The notes below the pieces were generated by a model. It searched no databases, was not told where the DNA came from, and worked only from the letters and a program-made list of their open reading frames with translations. From NCBI RefSeq assembly GCF_003429005.1, contig NZ_QVQV01000004.1:186518-250517 (forward strand): DNA of 64,000 nucleotides, written 5' to 3'. Positions 50,711 through 59,388 of the stretch are shown here, one piece after another. Source of the DNA: Paraburkholderia sp. DHOC27 (lineage in GTDB: Bacteria > Pseudomonadota > Gammaproteobacteria > Burkholderiales > Burkholderiaceae). A program made the translations under genes and the position numbers. Positions within the stretch are counted from its first letter, which is position 1; each line of letters starts with the position of its first letter.

Positions 50711-50747
50711 ATTCTAAGGGTTGACCATACTAGGGTAAATACTTAGT
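50711..50747 (-). promoter_or_regulatory. Promoter of DUF4148 paralogue B with TAGGGTAAATACTTA element
   Basis: Reading leftward: element 50729-50747 contains TTTACC (50739-50734), a 17-base spacer and -10 TAGAAT (50716-50711). Spacing is the same as in the promoter at 49387-49423. Leader hairpin GCAAAC/GTTTGC at 50679-50696. Confidence 0.65.
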
Positions 50748-50909
50748 CGGTGAAAACACTGTTTTGAAAACAAGCACAATCGCTATCCTCCTCCGGCGGA
50801 GCCCCGCCCCGCCGGGCTGCGCGCGCATACCGCAGCCTCCGACGCAACCCGGACGCTCTCAAAAAGCGGCGCGTTTCTTGCGGATCGAGGGCAACACATG
50901 GAGACACGC

Positions 50910-51368
50910 ATGAACCTGATTCTCTGGCGACACGCCGAAGCCGAAGACATCGCGCCCACCGATCTTGCGCGCCAGCTCACCACCCGCGGCCGCAAACAGG
51001 CGCAGGGTGTGGCGAAGTGGCTGCGCAGCCGGCTCGATCACGACACGGTGATCCTCGCCAGCCCCGCGGCCCGCACGATCCAGACGGTCGAGAGCCTGAC
51101 GGACCAATATCGCGTCGTGCGCGAACTTGCGCCGGGCGCGAGCGCCATGGACGTCCTGCGCGCGGCGGGCTGGCCGGAGGGCATCGCCGGCACCGTGTTG
51201 ATCGTCGGACATCAGCCCACGCTCGGTCACGTGGTGGGGCGACTGCTTGCCAACAGCGATTCGAGCTGGCCGTTGAAAAAAGCGGGCGTCGTGTGGATGG
51301 CGAGCCGCAGTCGCGAAGGCGAAGAGCAAGCGGTGTTGCGCGCGGCCATCGGTCCTGATCTGTTGTAA
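50910..51368 (+). CDS. sixA: Phosphohistidine phosphatase SixA
   Basis: Histidine-phosphatase-superfamily protein of 152 residues that removes phosphate from phosphohistidine on histidine kinases or the nitrogen PTS. The RHG motif is NLILWRHAEAED at the N-terminus (His near residue 8); the second catalytic His lies in VLIVGHQPTLG near residue 97. The ATG at 50910 is chosen because GGAGA lies six bases upstream; an ATG at 50898 is also possible. Located 5' of olsB, same strand, 243 bases before its start, and given its own Pho-type promoter downstream it is probably transcribed separately. Confidence 0.9.
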   Translation: MNLILWRHAEAEDIAPTDLARQLTTRGRKQAQGVAKWLRSRLDHDTVILASPAARTIQTVESLTDQYRVVRELAPGASAMDVLRAAGWPEGIAGTVLIVGHQPTLGHVVGRLLANSDSSWPLKKAGVVWMASRSREGEEQAVLRAAIGPDLL

Positions 51369-51513
51369 ATCGCTCACGCTCGACGATGCCGCTGCGCGGC
51401 ATGTCGAACGCGCACGCGCATCGTTCAATACGCACGGCGCGTAGCGCATCCCAATCTGGCTCGGGCAGACGGCGCGATTAACTTGCGTTCGCATTGCGCA
51501 TCGCTTACGGACC

Positions 51514-51567
51514 GTCATTTAATGGTCATCGCTTTGCCATGCGAGCGTCACCAGGCGTTACTACATT
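51514..51567 (+). promoter_or_regulatory. Predicted PhoB box and promoter of olsB
   Basis: Four direct 11-base units begin at 51514 (GTCAT), 51525 (GTCAT), 51536 (GCCAT) and 51547 (GTCAC), each on the TGTCA-type Pho half-site pattern. Four bases after the last unit comes a -10-like TACATT at 51562-51567. The ATG is 44 bases further on. The layout copies that of pstS. Confidence 0.7.
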
Positions 51568-51611
51568 GGCGGAAAAAAAGAACCTTACCTTCTCCGACCA
51601 GGAACGCCACG

Positions 51612-52427
51612 ATGCAAGATCTGCCGACGTCCTCCTCACTCCTCGCTACCGGTAACGAGACGCGCCGCCATCTGCCGCGCGCCGCCGAGACCGTCACTGA
51701 ACAGCACCGTTTGCAAGTGGCCTGGGCGCGCACCGACGAAGAACTGCGCGAAGCGCAACGTCTGCGCTACCGCGTCTTCGCCGATGAAATGGGCGCACGC
51801 CTGACGGGCCCGGCGGGCCTGGACGTCGATGCCTTTGATATGTACTGCGATCATTTGCTGGTGCGCGACCTCGATACGCTCAAAGTGGTCGGCACGTATC
51901 GCGCACTGCCGCCGCATCAGGCGGCGCGCATCGGCCGTCTTTATGCAGAAAGCGAGTTCGACGTTTCGCGCCTCACGCACCTGCGCGCAAAGATGGTCGA
52001 AGTGGGCCGCTCGTGCGTGCATCCAGACTACCGCAGCGGCGCCGTGATCATGTCGCTGTGGGGTGGTCTCGCGTCGTACATGCAACACAACGGCTACGAG
52101 ACCATGCTCGGCTGCGCGAGCGTGGCGATGGCCGATGGCGGTCACTACGCCGCGAACCTGTACAGCAGCATGCGTGAAAGCGCGATGACGGCGCAGGAAT
52201 ACCGTGCGTTTCCGCATACGCCGCTGCCGGTGGAAGAACTGCAAACCGGTGCAGCCGTCACGCCGCCGCCGCTCATCAAGGGCTATCTGCGGCTTGGCGC
52301 GAAAATCTGCGGCGCGCCTGCATGGGATCCTGATTTCAACACGGCGGACTTCTTGACGCTGCTGCGTTTGTCGGAAATCAACGCTCGCTATGCGCGGCAC
52401 TTTTTGGGTGACGCGTCGCCGGTTTGA
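51612..52427 (+). CDS. olsB: L-ornithine N(alpha)-acyltransferase (ornithine lipid synthesis)
   Basis: GNAT-fold acyltransferase of 271 residues that links a 3-hydroxyacyl chain from acyl-ACP to ornithine, the first step towards ornithine lipids; acts at the cytoplasmic membrane face. Family features include EELREAQRLRYRVFADEMGA near residue 45, DMYCDHLLVRD, VEVGRSCVHPDYRSGAVI near 135 and a C-terminal PPLIKGYLRLGAKICGAPAWD. The start at 51612 gives a hydrophilic lead of about 35 residues. The upstream tandem PhoB-type sites and nearby pho/pst genes fit induction when phosphate is scarce. OlsA is not in this window. A bidirectional terminator follows. Confidence 0.88.
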   Translation: MQDLPTSSSLLATGNETRRHLPRAAETVTEQHRLQVAWARTDEELREAQRLRYRVFADEMGARLTGPAGLDVDAFDMYCDHLLVRDLDTLKVVGTYRALPPHQAARIGRLYAESEFDVSRLTHLRAKMVEVGRSCVHPDYRSGAVIMSLWGGLASYMQHNGYETMLGCASVAMADGGHYAANLYSSMRESAMTAQEYRAFPHTPLPVEELQTGAAVTPPPLIKGYLRLGAKICGAPAWDPDFNTADFLTLLRLSEINARYARHFLGDASPV

Positions 52428-52481
52428 CACCGGGATGCGGTTTGGCCCGCGGGTCACACCAGAAGCATTTGAGCCACAAAA

Positions 52482-52518
52482 AAAACAGCCCGGCAGATCG
52501 ACTCTACCGGGCTGTTTT
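52482..52518. terminator. Bidirectional terminator between olsB and ppx
   Basis: AAAACAGCCCGG (52482-52493) pairs with CCGGGCTGTTTT (52507-52518). Long A and T tracts at both sides let it serve both convergent genes. Confidence 0.92.
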
Positions 52519-52569
52519 ATTCAAGCGTGGGGTGAGGGTTTTGCGTGCTACACCCGCTTCGATATTTCT

Positions 52570-54081
52570 TCAGTCGTCCGTATAAACCACCCGATACGGA
52601 ATGCCGACCTTCTCCCACTCCGCCGCCTCCTGAATCAGGCTGTAATCGGTGAGCGGATTGTTCGCCACCCATTCGTTCGGCAAGCGCACTTCGTAGCCGT
52701 TGTTCACGCGCGCGACGAAAATGCCCGGTAGACCGACATCCGCACGGCGCCGGCAGAGCAGCGCGGCGAGCCGCAGACAGAACAGCAGCGGCCACTCCAC
52801 CTCACGGGTTTGCGACAGCTTGCCGAGTTTGCCCCCGTGACCCAGCACGAGCGCCGCCAGCCGGGCCTGATCGGTGCGCGAGAAACCGGGCATGTCGGCG
52901 TTGCTGGCAATGTAGGCCGAATGCTTGTGATACGCGCTGTGCGAGATGGAGAGACCAATTTCATGCAGCGACGCCGCCCAGCTCAGGAACATGCGGTTTT
53001 CCGCGCGCCGCTCGGGATCGGCTTCGTCGAACTGGTCGTAGAAGCTGACCGCGAGGTCGCCAATGCGCGCCGCCTGCGCCCGGTCCACGCCATAGCGGCG
53101 CATGAAGCCTTCCACCGTGACCGTACGCATGTCCTCGTGCTGCGAGCGCCCCAGCAGGTCGTACAGCACGCCCAGACGCAAGGCGCCGTCCGTGGTGTCG
53201 ACGTAATCCACGCCGAGTTCGTCGAACACCGCCAGCATGATCGAGAGACCGCCCGCCAGCACCGGAATGCGGTCGGGCTTCAGCGCAATCAGCTTCAAGC
53301 GGTTGACGTTCTCCGCCTTGATCAGCGCGCGCTTGAGCCGTTCGAGGCCGCCGCGCGAAATGCCGTGCGTGATGCCCGGATCGTTGAAGCCGTTGGCTTC
53401 GACCAGCTCGGCGAGCGCGCGCGCCGTACCCGACGAGCCTATGGCCTGCTCCCAGCCGGTTTGCTTGTACTCGTGAGAAATGATCTGGATTTCGCGTCTC
53501 GCCGCCAGTTCAGCCTGACGCATGGTGTATTCGTCGACGTTGCCCGCCGGAAAGAACGCGCGGCTATGGCTCACGCAGCCGATATACAGGCTCTCCATCT
53601 TGATCGGCGTGTAATGCGAGCCAATGATGAATTCCGTCGAGCCGCCGCCGATATCCACCACCAGCCGCTTGCCCGGACTCGCGGGCACCGAATGCGCGGC
53701 GCCGGCATAAATGAGGCGCGCTTCTTCGCGCCCGGCGATCACTTCAATCGGAAAACCGAGCGCGGCTTGAGCTTCACCAAGAAATTCACCGGCGTTTTTG
53801 GCAATCCGCAGCGTATTGGTGGCCACCGCGCGCACGTGGTCCGGATGGAAATCGCGCAGACGTTCGCCGAAGCGCTTGAGCGCGTCCCAGCCGCGCACCT
53901 GCGAAGCGTGGTCGAGCATCTTGTCGCTCGACAGTCCGGCGGCGAGCCGCACGGCCTCGCGCAGCGCGTCGACCTGATAGATCTGGGTGCCCGCTTCAGT
54001 TTCCTCGACACGCCCCACGATCAGCCGGAAGCTGTTGGAGCCGAGATCGACGGCAGCGATTAGGTGGGGCGTGTTTGACAT
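52570..54081 (-). CDS. ppx: Exopolyphosphatase (Ppx/GppA family)
   Basis: Cytoplasmic ASKHA-fold phosphatase that releases orthophosphate from polyphosphate chains or hydrolyses pppGpp; 503 residues. The start at 54081 gives MSNTPHLIAAVDLGSNSFRLIVG, the conserved phosphate-1 loop; the second loop is DIGGGSTEFIIG near residue 140, and IGSSGTARAL near 235. The C-terminal HD-like part has WAASLHEIGLSISHSAYHKHSAY. Divergent from ppk with 271 bases between starts, a classic pairing of polyphosphate synthesis and breakdown. Confidence 0.95.
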   Translation of the reverse strand: MSNTPHLIAAVDLGSNSFRLIVGRVEETEAGTQIYQVDALREAVRLAAGLSSDKMLDHASQVRGWDALKRFGERLRDFHPDHVRAVATNTLRIAKNAGEFLGEAQAALGFPIEVIAGREEARLIYAGAAHSVPASPGKRLVVDIGGGSTEFIIGSHYTPIKMESLYIGCVSHSRAFFPAGNVDEYTMRQAELAARREIQIISHEYKQTGWEQAIGSSGTARALAELVEANGFNDPGITHGISRGGLERLKRALIKAENVNRLKLIALKPDRIPVLAGGLSIMLAVFDELGVDYVDTTDGALRLGVLYDLLGRSQHEDMRTVTVEGFMRRYGVDRAQAARIGDLAVSFYDQFDEADPERRAENRMFLSWAASLHEIGLSISHSAYHKHSAYIASNADMPGFSRTDQARLAALVLGHGGKLGKLSQTREVEWPLLFCLRLAALLCRRRADVGLPGIFVARVNNGYEVRLPNEWVANNPLTDYSLIQEAAEWEKVGIPYRVVYTDD

Positions 54082-54259
54082 CGAGTGAGCGGACTCCATC
54101 CGTGCGAGCGTGGCCGCGCTGCTGCGGGCCCCGCTGTTTAAAGTCGCCATTTTAAGCGTCCCGGACCTCACGATGTCACCTTTGCGGTATTGACGTTCGT
54201 AATGGTCCCACATGCACTGCGTCATTTGTACGACACGGCGGCAATACAGCGTAGAATTT

Positions 54260-54300
54260 ATGACAATTTGAATGTCATACGAACGTAATCATACTGTGAG
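54260..54300. promoter_or_regulatory. Inverted repeat and possible weak Pho-type sites between ppx and ppk
   Basis: ATGACA (54260-54265) and TGTCAT (54273-54278) form an inverted repeat. On the plus strand GTCAT (54274) is followed 11 bases on by GTAAT (54285). This is weaker than the pstS and olsB arrays; a PhoB site serving ppk is possible but not secure. Confidence 0.35.
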
Positions 54301-54352
54301 AATTTCCGAGCGTCTTTCCGCCTCTCTTCCTGACCTTCCCTTCTCACCGCCG

Positions 54353-56416
54353 ATGTCCATCCGCTACCCCCTCCTGAACCGCGAACTGGGCATCCTGGGT
54401 TTCAACGAGCGCGTGCTGGCGCAAGCCGCCGACCCCGCCGTGCCCCTGCTCGAACGCCTGCGCTTCATCTGCATCACCAGCAGCAATCTGGACGAATTCT
54501 TCGAGGTCCGCATGGCCGGACTTCAGGAGCAGATGCGCGACAACCCCGGCGCGCTCTCGCCCGACGGCATGTCGTTGCAGCATGTGTACGACCTCGTGGT
54601 CGAACGCGCGCAAAAGCTCGTGCATCGTCAGTACGCCATGCTGCACGACACGGTGCTGTCCGCGCTGGAACACGAAGGCATCTATTTTCACGGCACCGAA
54701 GCGTGGAGCGAAGCGCAGACCGAATGGGCGCGCAATTACTTCTTCGACGAACTGCTGCCGGTGCTCACGCCCATCGGGCTTGATCCGGCGCACCCGTTCC
54801 CGCGCGTGCTCAACAAAAGTCTGAACTTTGTCGTCGAACTGGAAGGCAAGGACGCTTTCGGCCGTCAGGCGCTGATGGGCATCGTGCAGGCGCCGCGCGC
54901 GCTGCCACGGCTCGTGCGCATGCCGCAGGAACTCTCGGGCTATCCGCACGGTTTCGTGCTGCTCAGCTCGCTGCTGCAGCATTTCGTGGGCGAACTGTTC
55001 CCGAGCCTCGTGGTGCGCAGTTGCAACCAGTTCCGCATCACGCGTAACAGCGAACTGTTCGTCGACGAAGACGAAATCACCAATCTGCGTGTCGCGTTGC
55101 AGGGCGAACTGCCGGCGCGGCACCTGGGCAACGCGGTGCGCCTGGAAGTCTCCGCGGATACGCCGGCGCATCTGGTGCGGCGTCTGCTCGATGAAAGCAG
55201 TCTGTCGGAGAAGGACTGCTACTTCGTCAACGGCCCGGTCAATCTCGTGCGTTTGATGCAATTGCCGGAAATGGTGGATCGGCCCGATCTGAAGTTCGTG
55301 CCGCATATTCCGTCCATTCCCGCGCAGATCGCCAACAGCGCGAGCCTGTTCGACGTGATCGACCACGGCGACGTGCTGCTGCATCACCCGTACGAAAGCT
55401 TCCAGCCGGTGCTCGAACTGCTGTTGCAGGCGGCCAAGGATCCGAACGTGATGGCCATCAAGCAGACCATCTATCGCACCGGCACCGATTCGCCGCTGAT
55501 GGACGCGCTGATGCAGGCCGCGCGCAACGGCAAGGAAGTGACGGTGGTGGTGGAACTGCTGGCGCGCTTCGACGAAGAAACCAACATTAACTGGGCCGCG
55601 CAACTGGAAGCGGTGGGCGCACACGTCGTGTACGGCGTGGTGGGCCACAAGTGTCACGCGAAGATGATGCTGATCGTGCGGCGCGTGTCGCACAACGGCA
55701 AGATGACGCTCAAGCGCTACGCCCACCTCGGCACCGGCAACTATCACCCACGTACGGCGCGTCTGTATACGGACTTTGGCTTGATGACCTCCGACCAGAA
55801 AATCTGCGAGGACGTGCATCATGTGTTTCAGCAGCTCACCGGCATTGGCGGTGAGCTGAAGCTGCACGAACTGTGGCAGTCGCCGTTCACGCTGCATCCA
55901 AAGCTGGTGGACGCGATCCGCGCCGAAGCGGAACACGCCAAGGCCGGCAAGAAAGCGCGCATCGTGGCGAAGATGAATGCGCTGCTGGAGCCCACGGTGA
56001 TTGCGGAGCTGTACGAAGCCTCGCAGGCGGGCGTGAAGATCGATCTGATCGTGCGCGGCGTGTGCGCACTGCAACCGGGTGTGCCGGGGCTGTCGGAGAA
56101 CATCACGGTACGTTCGATCGTCGGGCGCTTTCTCGAGCACCATCGCATCTACTACTTCTACGACGACGGCAAGGAGCAGGTGTATCTGTCGAGCGCCGAC
56201 TGGATGGACCGCAACTTCTTCCGGCGTGTCGAAGTCGCATTCCCGGTGAATAACCGGCGTCTGAAGCGCAGGGTGATAGCCGAGGGTCTCTCCGCGTTCC
56301 TTGGCGACAACACGGCAGCGTGGCTCATGCAAAGCGACGGCCACTATCGGCGCCGCAGGCCTGGCAAGTCCTCGCGCAATGCGCAGATGAGTCTGCTGAC
56401 GAAGTTCTGTCCTTAA
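54353..56416 (+). CDS. ppk: Polyphosphate kinase 1
   Basis: Makes inorganic polyphosphate from ATP; 687 residues from the ATG at 54353 (MSIRYPLLNRELGILGFNER), the normal length; an upstream ATG at 54272 gives a non-conserved extension. Domain landmarks are RFICITSSNLDEFFEVRMAG, NHPFPR-type HPFPRVLNKSLNF, PYESFQPVLELL, AIKQTIYRTGTDSPL, and the two active-site His regions: GHKCHAKMMLIVRR and FLEHHRIYYFYDDG. GTGNYHPRTARLYTDFGLMT is fully conserved. Peripheral membrane/cytosolic tetramer. It works with Ppx, encoded divergently, and its neighbours link it to phosphate control. Confidence 0.97.
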   Translation: MSIRYPLLNRELGILGFNERVLAQAADPAVPLLERLRFICITSSNLDEFFEVRMAGLQEQMRDNPGALSPDGMSLQHVYDLVVERAQKLVHRQYAMLHDTVLSALEHEGIYFHGTEAWSEAQTEWARNYFFDELLPVLTPIGLDPAHPFPRVLNKSLNFVVELEGKDAFGRQALMGIVQAPRALPRLVRMPQELSGYPHGFVLLSSLLQHFVGELFPSLVVRSCNQFRITRNSELFVDEDEITNLRVALQGELPARHLGNAVRLEVSADTPAHLVRRLLDESSLSEKDCYFVNGPVNLVRLMQLPEMVDRPDLKFVPHIPSIPAQIANSASLFDVIDHGDVLLHHPYESFQPVLELLLQAAKDPNVMAIKQTIYRTGTDSPLMDALMQAARNGKEVTVVVELLARFDEETNINWAAQLEAVGAHVVYGVVGHKCHAKMMLIVRRVSHNGKMTLKRYAHLGTGNYHPRTARLYTDFGLMTSDQKICEDVHHVFQQLTGIGGELKLHELWQSPFTLHPKLVDAIRAEAEHAKAGKKARIVAKMNALLEPTVIAELYEASQAGVKIDLIVRGVCALQPGVPGLSENITVRSIVGRFLEHHRIYYFYDDGKEQVYLSSADWMDRNFFRRVEVAFPVNNRRLKRRVIAEGLSAFLGDNTAAWLMQSDGHYRRRRPGKSSRNAQMSLLTKFCP

Positions 56417-56440
56417 CTAATACGCCGCTCGCAAGATGCA

Positions 56441-56475
56441 AAAAAGCCCGCCGGAATTCTCCTGGCGGGCTTTTT
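56441..56475. terminator. Bidirectional terminator between ppk and phoR
   Basis: AAAAAGCCCGCC (56441-56452) pairs with GGCGGGCTTTTT (56464-56475); both convergent genes can use it. Confidence 0.93.
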
Positions 56476-56500
56476 CTTTTGGGTGCCGCGCTTCAGGCGC

Positions 56501-57814
56501 TCACACCGAAGCCGGCTGGCACCGCGCGCTACGGTACGCGGGAAAGCGCACCGTGAACGTGCTGCCGCGCCCTTCTTCGCTCTTCACATCGAGTTGGGCA
56601 TCGTGCCGTTGCAGCACGTGCTTGACGATCGCAAGGCCAAGGCCGGTGCCGCCCGTATCGCGTGAACGGCTACGGTCGACGCGGTAGAAACGCTCCGTCA
56701 GGCGCGGAATTTCCGCAGCGGGAATGCCGAGGCCGCTGTCCGTCACGGAAAACAGCGCGAGGCCGCCCTTCATGTGCCACGTCACGTGAATCTTGCCGCC
56801 GTCCGGTGTATAGCGAATCGCGTTGGTCACGAGATTGCCCAGCGCACTGAGAATTTCGGTTTCGGCGCCCGTGATGGTGAGGTCTTCGTCGGCGTCGAAG
56901 CTGATGTGATGGTGATGGCTCGACAGGTTGTCCGCATCGTCACGCAGGTGCCGAAGCACCGCGCGCATGTCGATCATCTGGTCGCTCGGCGGCTTGTTGT
57001 TGCCTTCGAGCGTGGCGAGCACCAGCAGGTCGTTCACGATATGCCGCATCCGCGAAGCCTGCTGCTCCATCAGGTCCAGGTAACGCGCGCGCTCGGCTTC
57101 GGCAAGCGGCAACTCGCGCATGGTCTCCAGAAAGCCCGACAGTACCGTGAGTGGCGTCTTCAACTCATGCGACACGTTGGCGACGAAGTCACGCCGCATC
57201 GCGTCGGTGCGCTCGAGTTCGGTGATGTCCTGCGACAGCACCAGCTTGCGATTCTCGCCGTACGGGAACACCTGCACGGACAGCACGTTCTGGCGCTTCT
57301 CGCCCATGCCGCGCATGATCAGCATTTCTTCGTAGTGGTGCGAGTTCAGGTAGCGCACGAAGTCGGGCTGACGCACGAGATGCGTGATGTGCTGGCGCAG
57401 ATCGCGCTTCGCATCGAGACCGAAGTGCTTCTCGGAGATCGCATTGCACCACTCGATCTGATCGTGATCGTCGAGCATGGCCACGCCGTTCGGCGACGCC
57501 TGGATGGCCTGAATAAAGCGGGAATGTTGTTGCTCGACCTGGCGCACCTGGGCGTGCCAGCGCTTGGCGAGCTTATGCAGACGGTAATAGATTTCGCCCC
57601 AGATGCCGGGGGCACTAGGAACTTCGCCGTAGACCGGCGCGTCGAGTAGACGCCACAGACGCTGCTTGTGAAACGTACCGAAGATGCTCTGCGCAAGCAG
57701 CACGCAGACCGCCACGATCAATGCGGTCTTGACGCTGACGAACACGCCCAGCACCGTGCAAAGAACAGCAAGCAGCACGATCGATACAATGGAACGCGCC
57801 CAAATGATGTTCAT
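56501..57814 (-). CDS. phoR: Phosphate regulon sensor histidine kinase
   Basis: Inner-membrane kinase of 437 residues that phosphorylates PhoB when phosphate is low. Two N-terminal helices (IVSIVLLAVLCTVLGVFV and ALIVAVCVLLAQSIFG) anchor it; a PAS domain lies at about 100-190 (GVAMLDDHDQIEWCNAISEKHFGLD). HisKA has FVANVSHELKTPLTVLSGFLE near residue 217, and the ATPase domain has LGNLVTNAIRYTPDGG, DSGLGIP and GGTGLGLAIVKHVL. It follows phoB by 98 bases, the last gene of the leftward pst-pho block. Confidence 0.96.
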   Translation of the reverse strand: MNIIWARSIVSIVLLAVLCTVLGVFVSVKTALIVAVCVLLAQSIFGTFHKQRLWRLLDAPVYGEVPSAPGIWGEIYYRLHKLAKRWHAQVRQVEQQHSRFIQAIQASPNGVAMLDDHDQIEWCNAISEKHFGLDAKRDLRQHITHLVRQPDFVRYLNSHHYEEMLIMRGMGEKRQNVLSVQVFPYGENRKLVLSQDITELERTDAMRRDFVANVSHELKTPLTVLSGFLETMRELPLAEAERARYLDLMEQQASRMRHIVNDLLVLATLEGNNKPPSDQMIDMRAVLRHLRDDADNLSSHHHHISFDADEDLTITGAETEILSALGNLVTNAIRYTPDGGKIHVTWHMKGGLALFSVTDSGLGIPAAEIPRLTERFYRVDRSRSRDTGGTGLGLAIVKHVLQRHDAQLDVKSEEGRGSTFTVRFPAYRSARCQPASV

Positions 57815-57912
57815 GTCCTGGCGATCGAAGAGAAAACAATGCGCGGCACATAGGTGCCGCGCGCTTTATCTGGTCGGTCGAATGCTGCGCGACGCGTTCG
57901 AGTGCCTTGGCC

Positions 57913-58614
57913 TCAGGCGCTCTTGGCGAGCCGGTAGCCGCTGCCCCGGACCGTCTCAATCATAGCATCGCACCCTGCCGGCTTGAGGGCCGCACGCAGA
58001 CGCTTGATATGCACATCCACCGTACGCTCTTCGACGAACACGTGATCGCCCCACACCTGATCGAGCAACTGCGTGCGGCTGTGCACGCGCTCCGGGTGCG
58101 TCATGAAGAAGTGCAGCAGACGGAATTCGGTCGGCCCGAGATCGAGCTTGATCTCGCTGCCTTCCGCGTGCGCCGCGACCCGGTGCGTGGCCGGATCGAG
58201 CTTCAAGCCGTTGATCGCCACCACGTCTTCGGTCAACTGCGGCGCGCGGCGGCGCAACACCGCCTTGATACGCGCCATCAGTTCCTTCGGCGAAAACGGC
58301 TTGGTGACGTAATCGTCCGCGCCGATTTCGAGGCCGAGCACCTTGTCCTGTTCATCGCCACGTGCGGTCAGCATGATGATCGGGATGTGCTTGGTGCGTT
58401 CGTTATTGCGCAGATCCCGCGCGAACGCGATACCTGATTTGCCGGGCAGCATCCAGTCGAGCAGGACGAGGTCGGGCAGCACATCGCTGATCAGGTTCTG
58501 CGCCTGCTCCGCGTTGTAGGCGCGAATCGGGCAGTGGCCCGCGTGTTGAAGATTGACCGAAATCAGTTCGGAAATGGCGGGCTCATCTTCGATGACGAGA
58601 ATGCTGCTTGGCAT
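57913..58614 (-). CDS. phoB: Phosphate regulon response regulator
   Basis: OmpR-class activator of 233 residues that binds Pho boxes. Receiver: MPSSILVIEDEPAISELISV, phospho-Asp in VLLDWMLPGKSG near residue 54, Lys in YVTKPFSPKEL. DNA-binding winged helix: GPTEFRLLHFFMTHPERVHS, VEERTVDVHIKRLRAAL. Start at 58614 follows a GAGG. Between phoU and phoR on the same strand. The predicted sites upstream of pstS and olsB are its likely targets. Confidence 0.97.
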   Translation of the reverse strand: MPSSILVIEDEPAISELISVNLQHAGHCPIRAYNAEQAQNLISDVLPDLVLLDWMLPGKSGIAFARDLRNNERTKHIPIIMLTARGDEQDKVLGLEIGADDYVTKPFSPKELMARIKAVLRRRAPQLTEDVVAINGLKLDPATHRVAAHAEGSEIKLDLGPTEFRLLHFFMTHPERVHSRTQLLDQVWGDHVFVEERTVDVHIKRLRAALKPAGCDAMIETVRGSGYRLAKSA

Positions 58615-58642
58615 CGGCACCTCTTGACCTTTATTCAGTGGG

Positions 58643-59347
58643 TTAGCTGAGTGCTTCACGTTCGAGCGCGTCGCGCGACTTGTGTCGCACGTCGGTGCCC
58701 TTGACGATGTAGATGATGAATTCAGCAATGTTCTTGGCGTGATCGCCAATCCGCTCGATCGCCTTGGCGATGAACAGGAAATCCAGACCCACCGAGATCG
58801 AGCGCGGATCTTCCGTCATGTACGAAATGAGCTTGCGCACGAAGGCGCGGAATTCCTCGTCGATCGCCTTGTCGTCGCGCACGATCTGCGCAGCGGCCAC
58901 CGTATCGAGACGCGCGAACGCATCCAGCGCGCGGCGCAGGATCGACACCGCCATCTCGCCGGACAGCTTGATCTCGGCAATGTTGATGGTGCGCGAGGCA
59001 CCGTCTTCCATCAGACGCTTGGTGCGCTTGGCAATCTTCTCGGCTTCGTCGCCGGCGCGCTCGAGATTCGTGATGGTCTTCGAAATCGCGATCAAAAGAC
59101 GCAGGTCACGCGCGGCCGGCTGACGGCGCGCGATGATGTTGCTGCATTCTTCGTCGATGTCGACTTCCATCTTGTTCAGGCGCTCTTCGGCGGCGATCAC
59201 CTGTTCGCACATATCCAGGTCGAAATTGTTGAGCGCGTTCATCGCGTTGACGATCTGCGATTCAACGAGGCCGCCCATTTCCAGAACCTTCGAGGAAACG
59301 AGATTCAGATCGGCATCGAACTGGCTGGAGAGGTGTTTATCGGACAT
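58643..59347 (-). CDS. phoU: Phosphate-specific transport accessory protein PhoU
   Basis: Cytoplasmic helical-bundle protein of 234 residues that couples PstSCAB to PhoR and keeps the regulon off when phosphate is plentiful. Starts MSDKHLSSQFDADLNLVSSK; two PhoU repeats with metal-binding acidic motifs are seen (EERLNKMEVDIDEECSNIIARR; DDKAIDEEFRAF), ending IERIGDHAKNIAEFIIYIVKG. Lies 41 bases from pstB and 28 from phoB, same operon. Confidence 0.97.
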   Translation of the reverse strand: MSDKHLSSQFDADLNLVSSKVLEMGGLVESQIVNAMNALNNFDLDMCEQVIAAEERLNKMEVDIDEECSNIIARRQPAARDLRLLIAISKTITNLERAGDEAEKIAKRTKRLMEDGASRTINIAEIKLSGEMAVSILRRALDAFARLDTVAAAQIVRDDKAIDEEFRAFVRKLISYMTEDPRSISVGLDFLFIAKAIERIGDHAKNIAEFIIYIVKGTDVRHKSRDALEREALS

Positions 59348-59388
59348 ATCGTGCTCCCTGTCTGGTGCGCGTGGCGGAAGGCGCCGGC

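Noticed and set aside
54344..56344. 666-codon minus-strand frame opposite ppk
   Set aside because: Antisense shadow; ppk on the plus strand has all family motifs.
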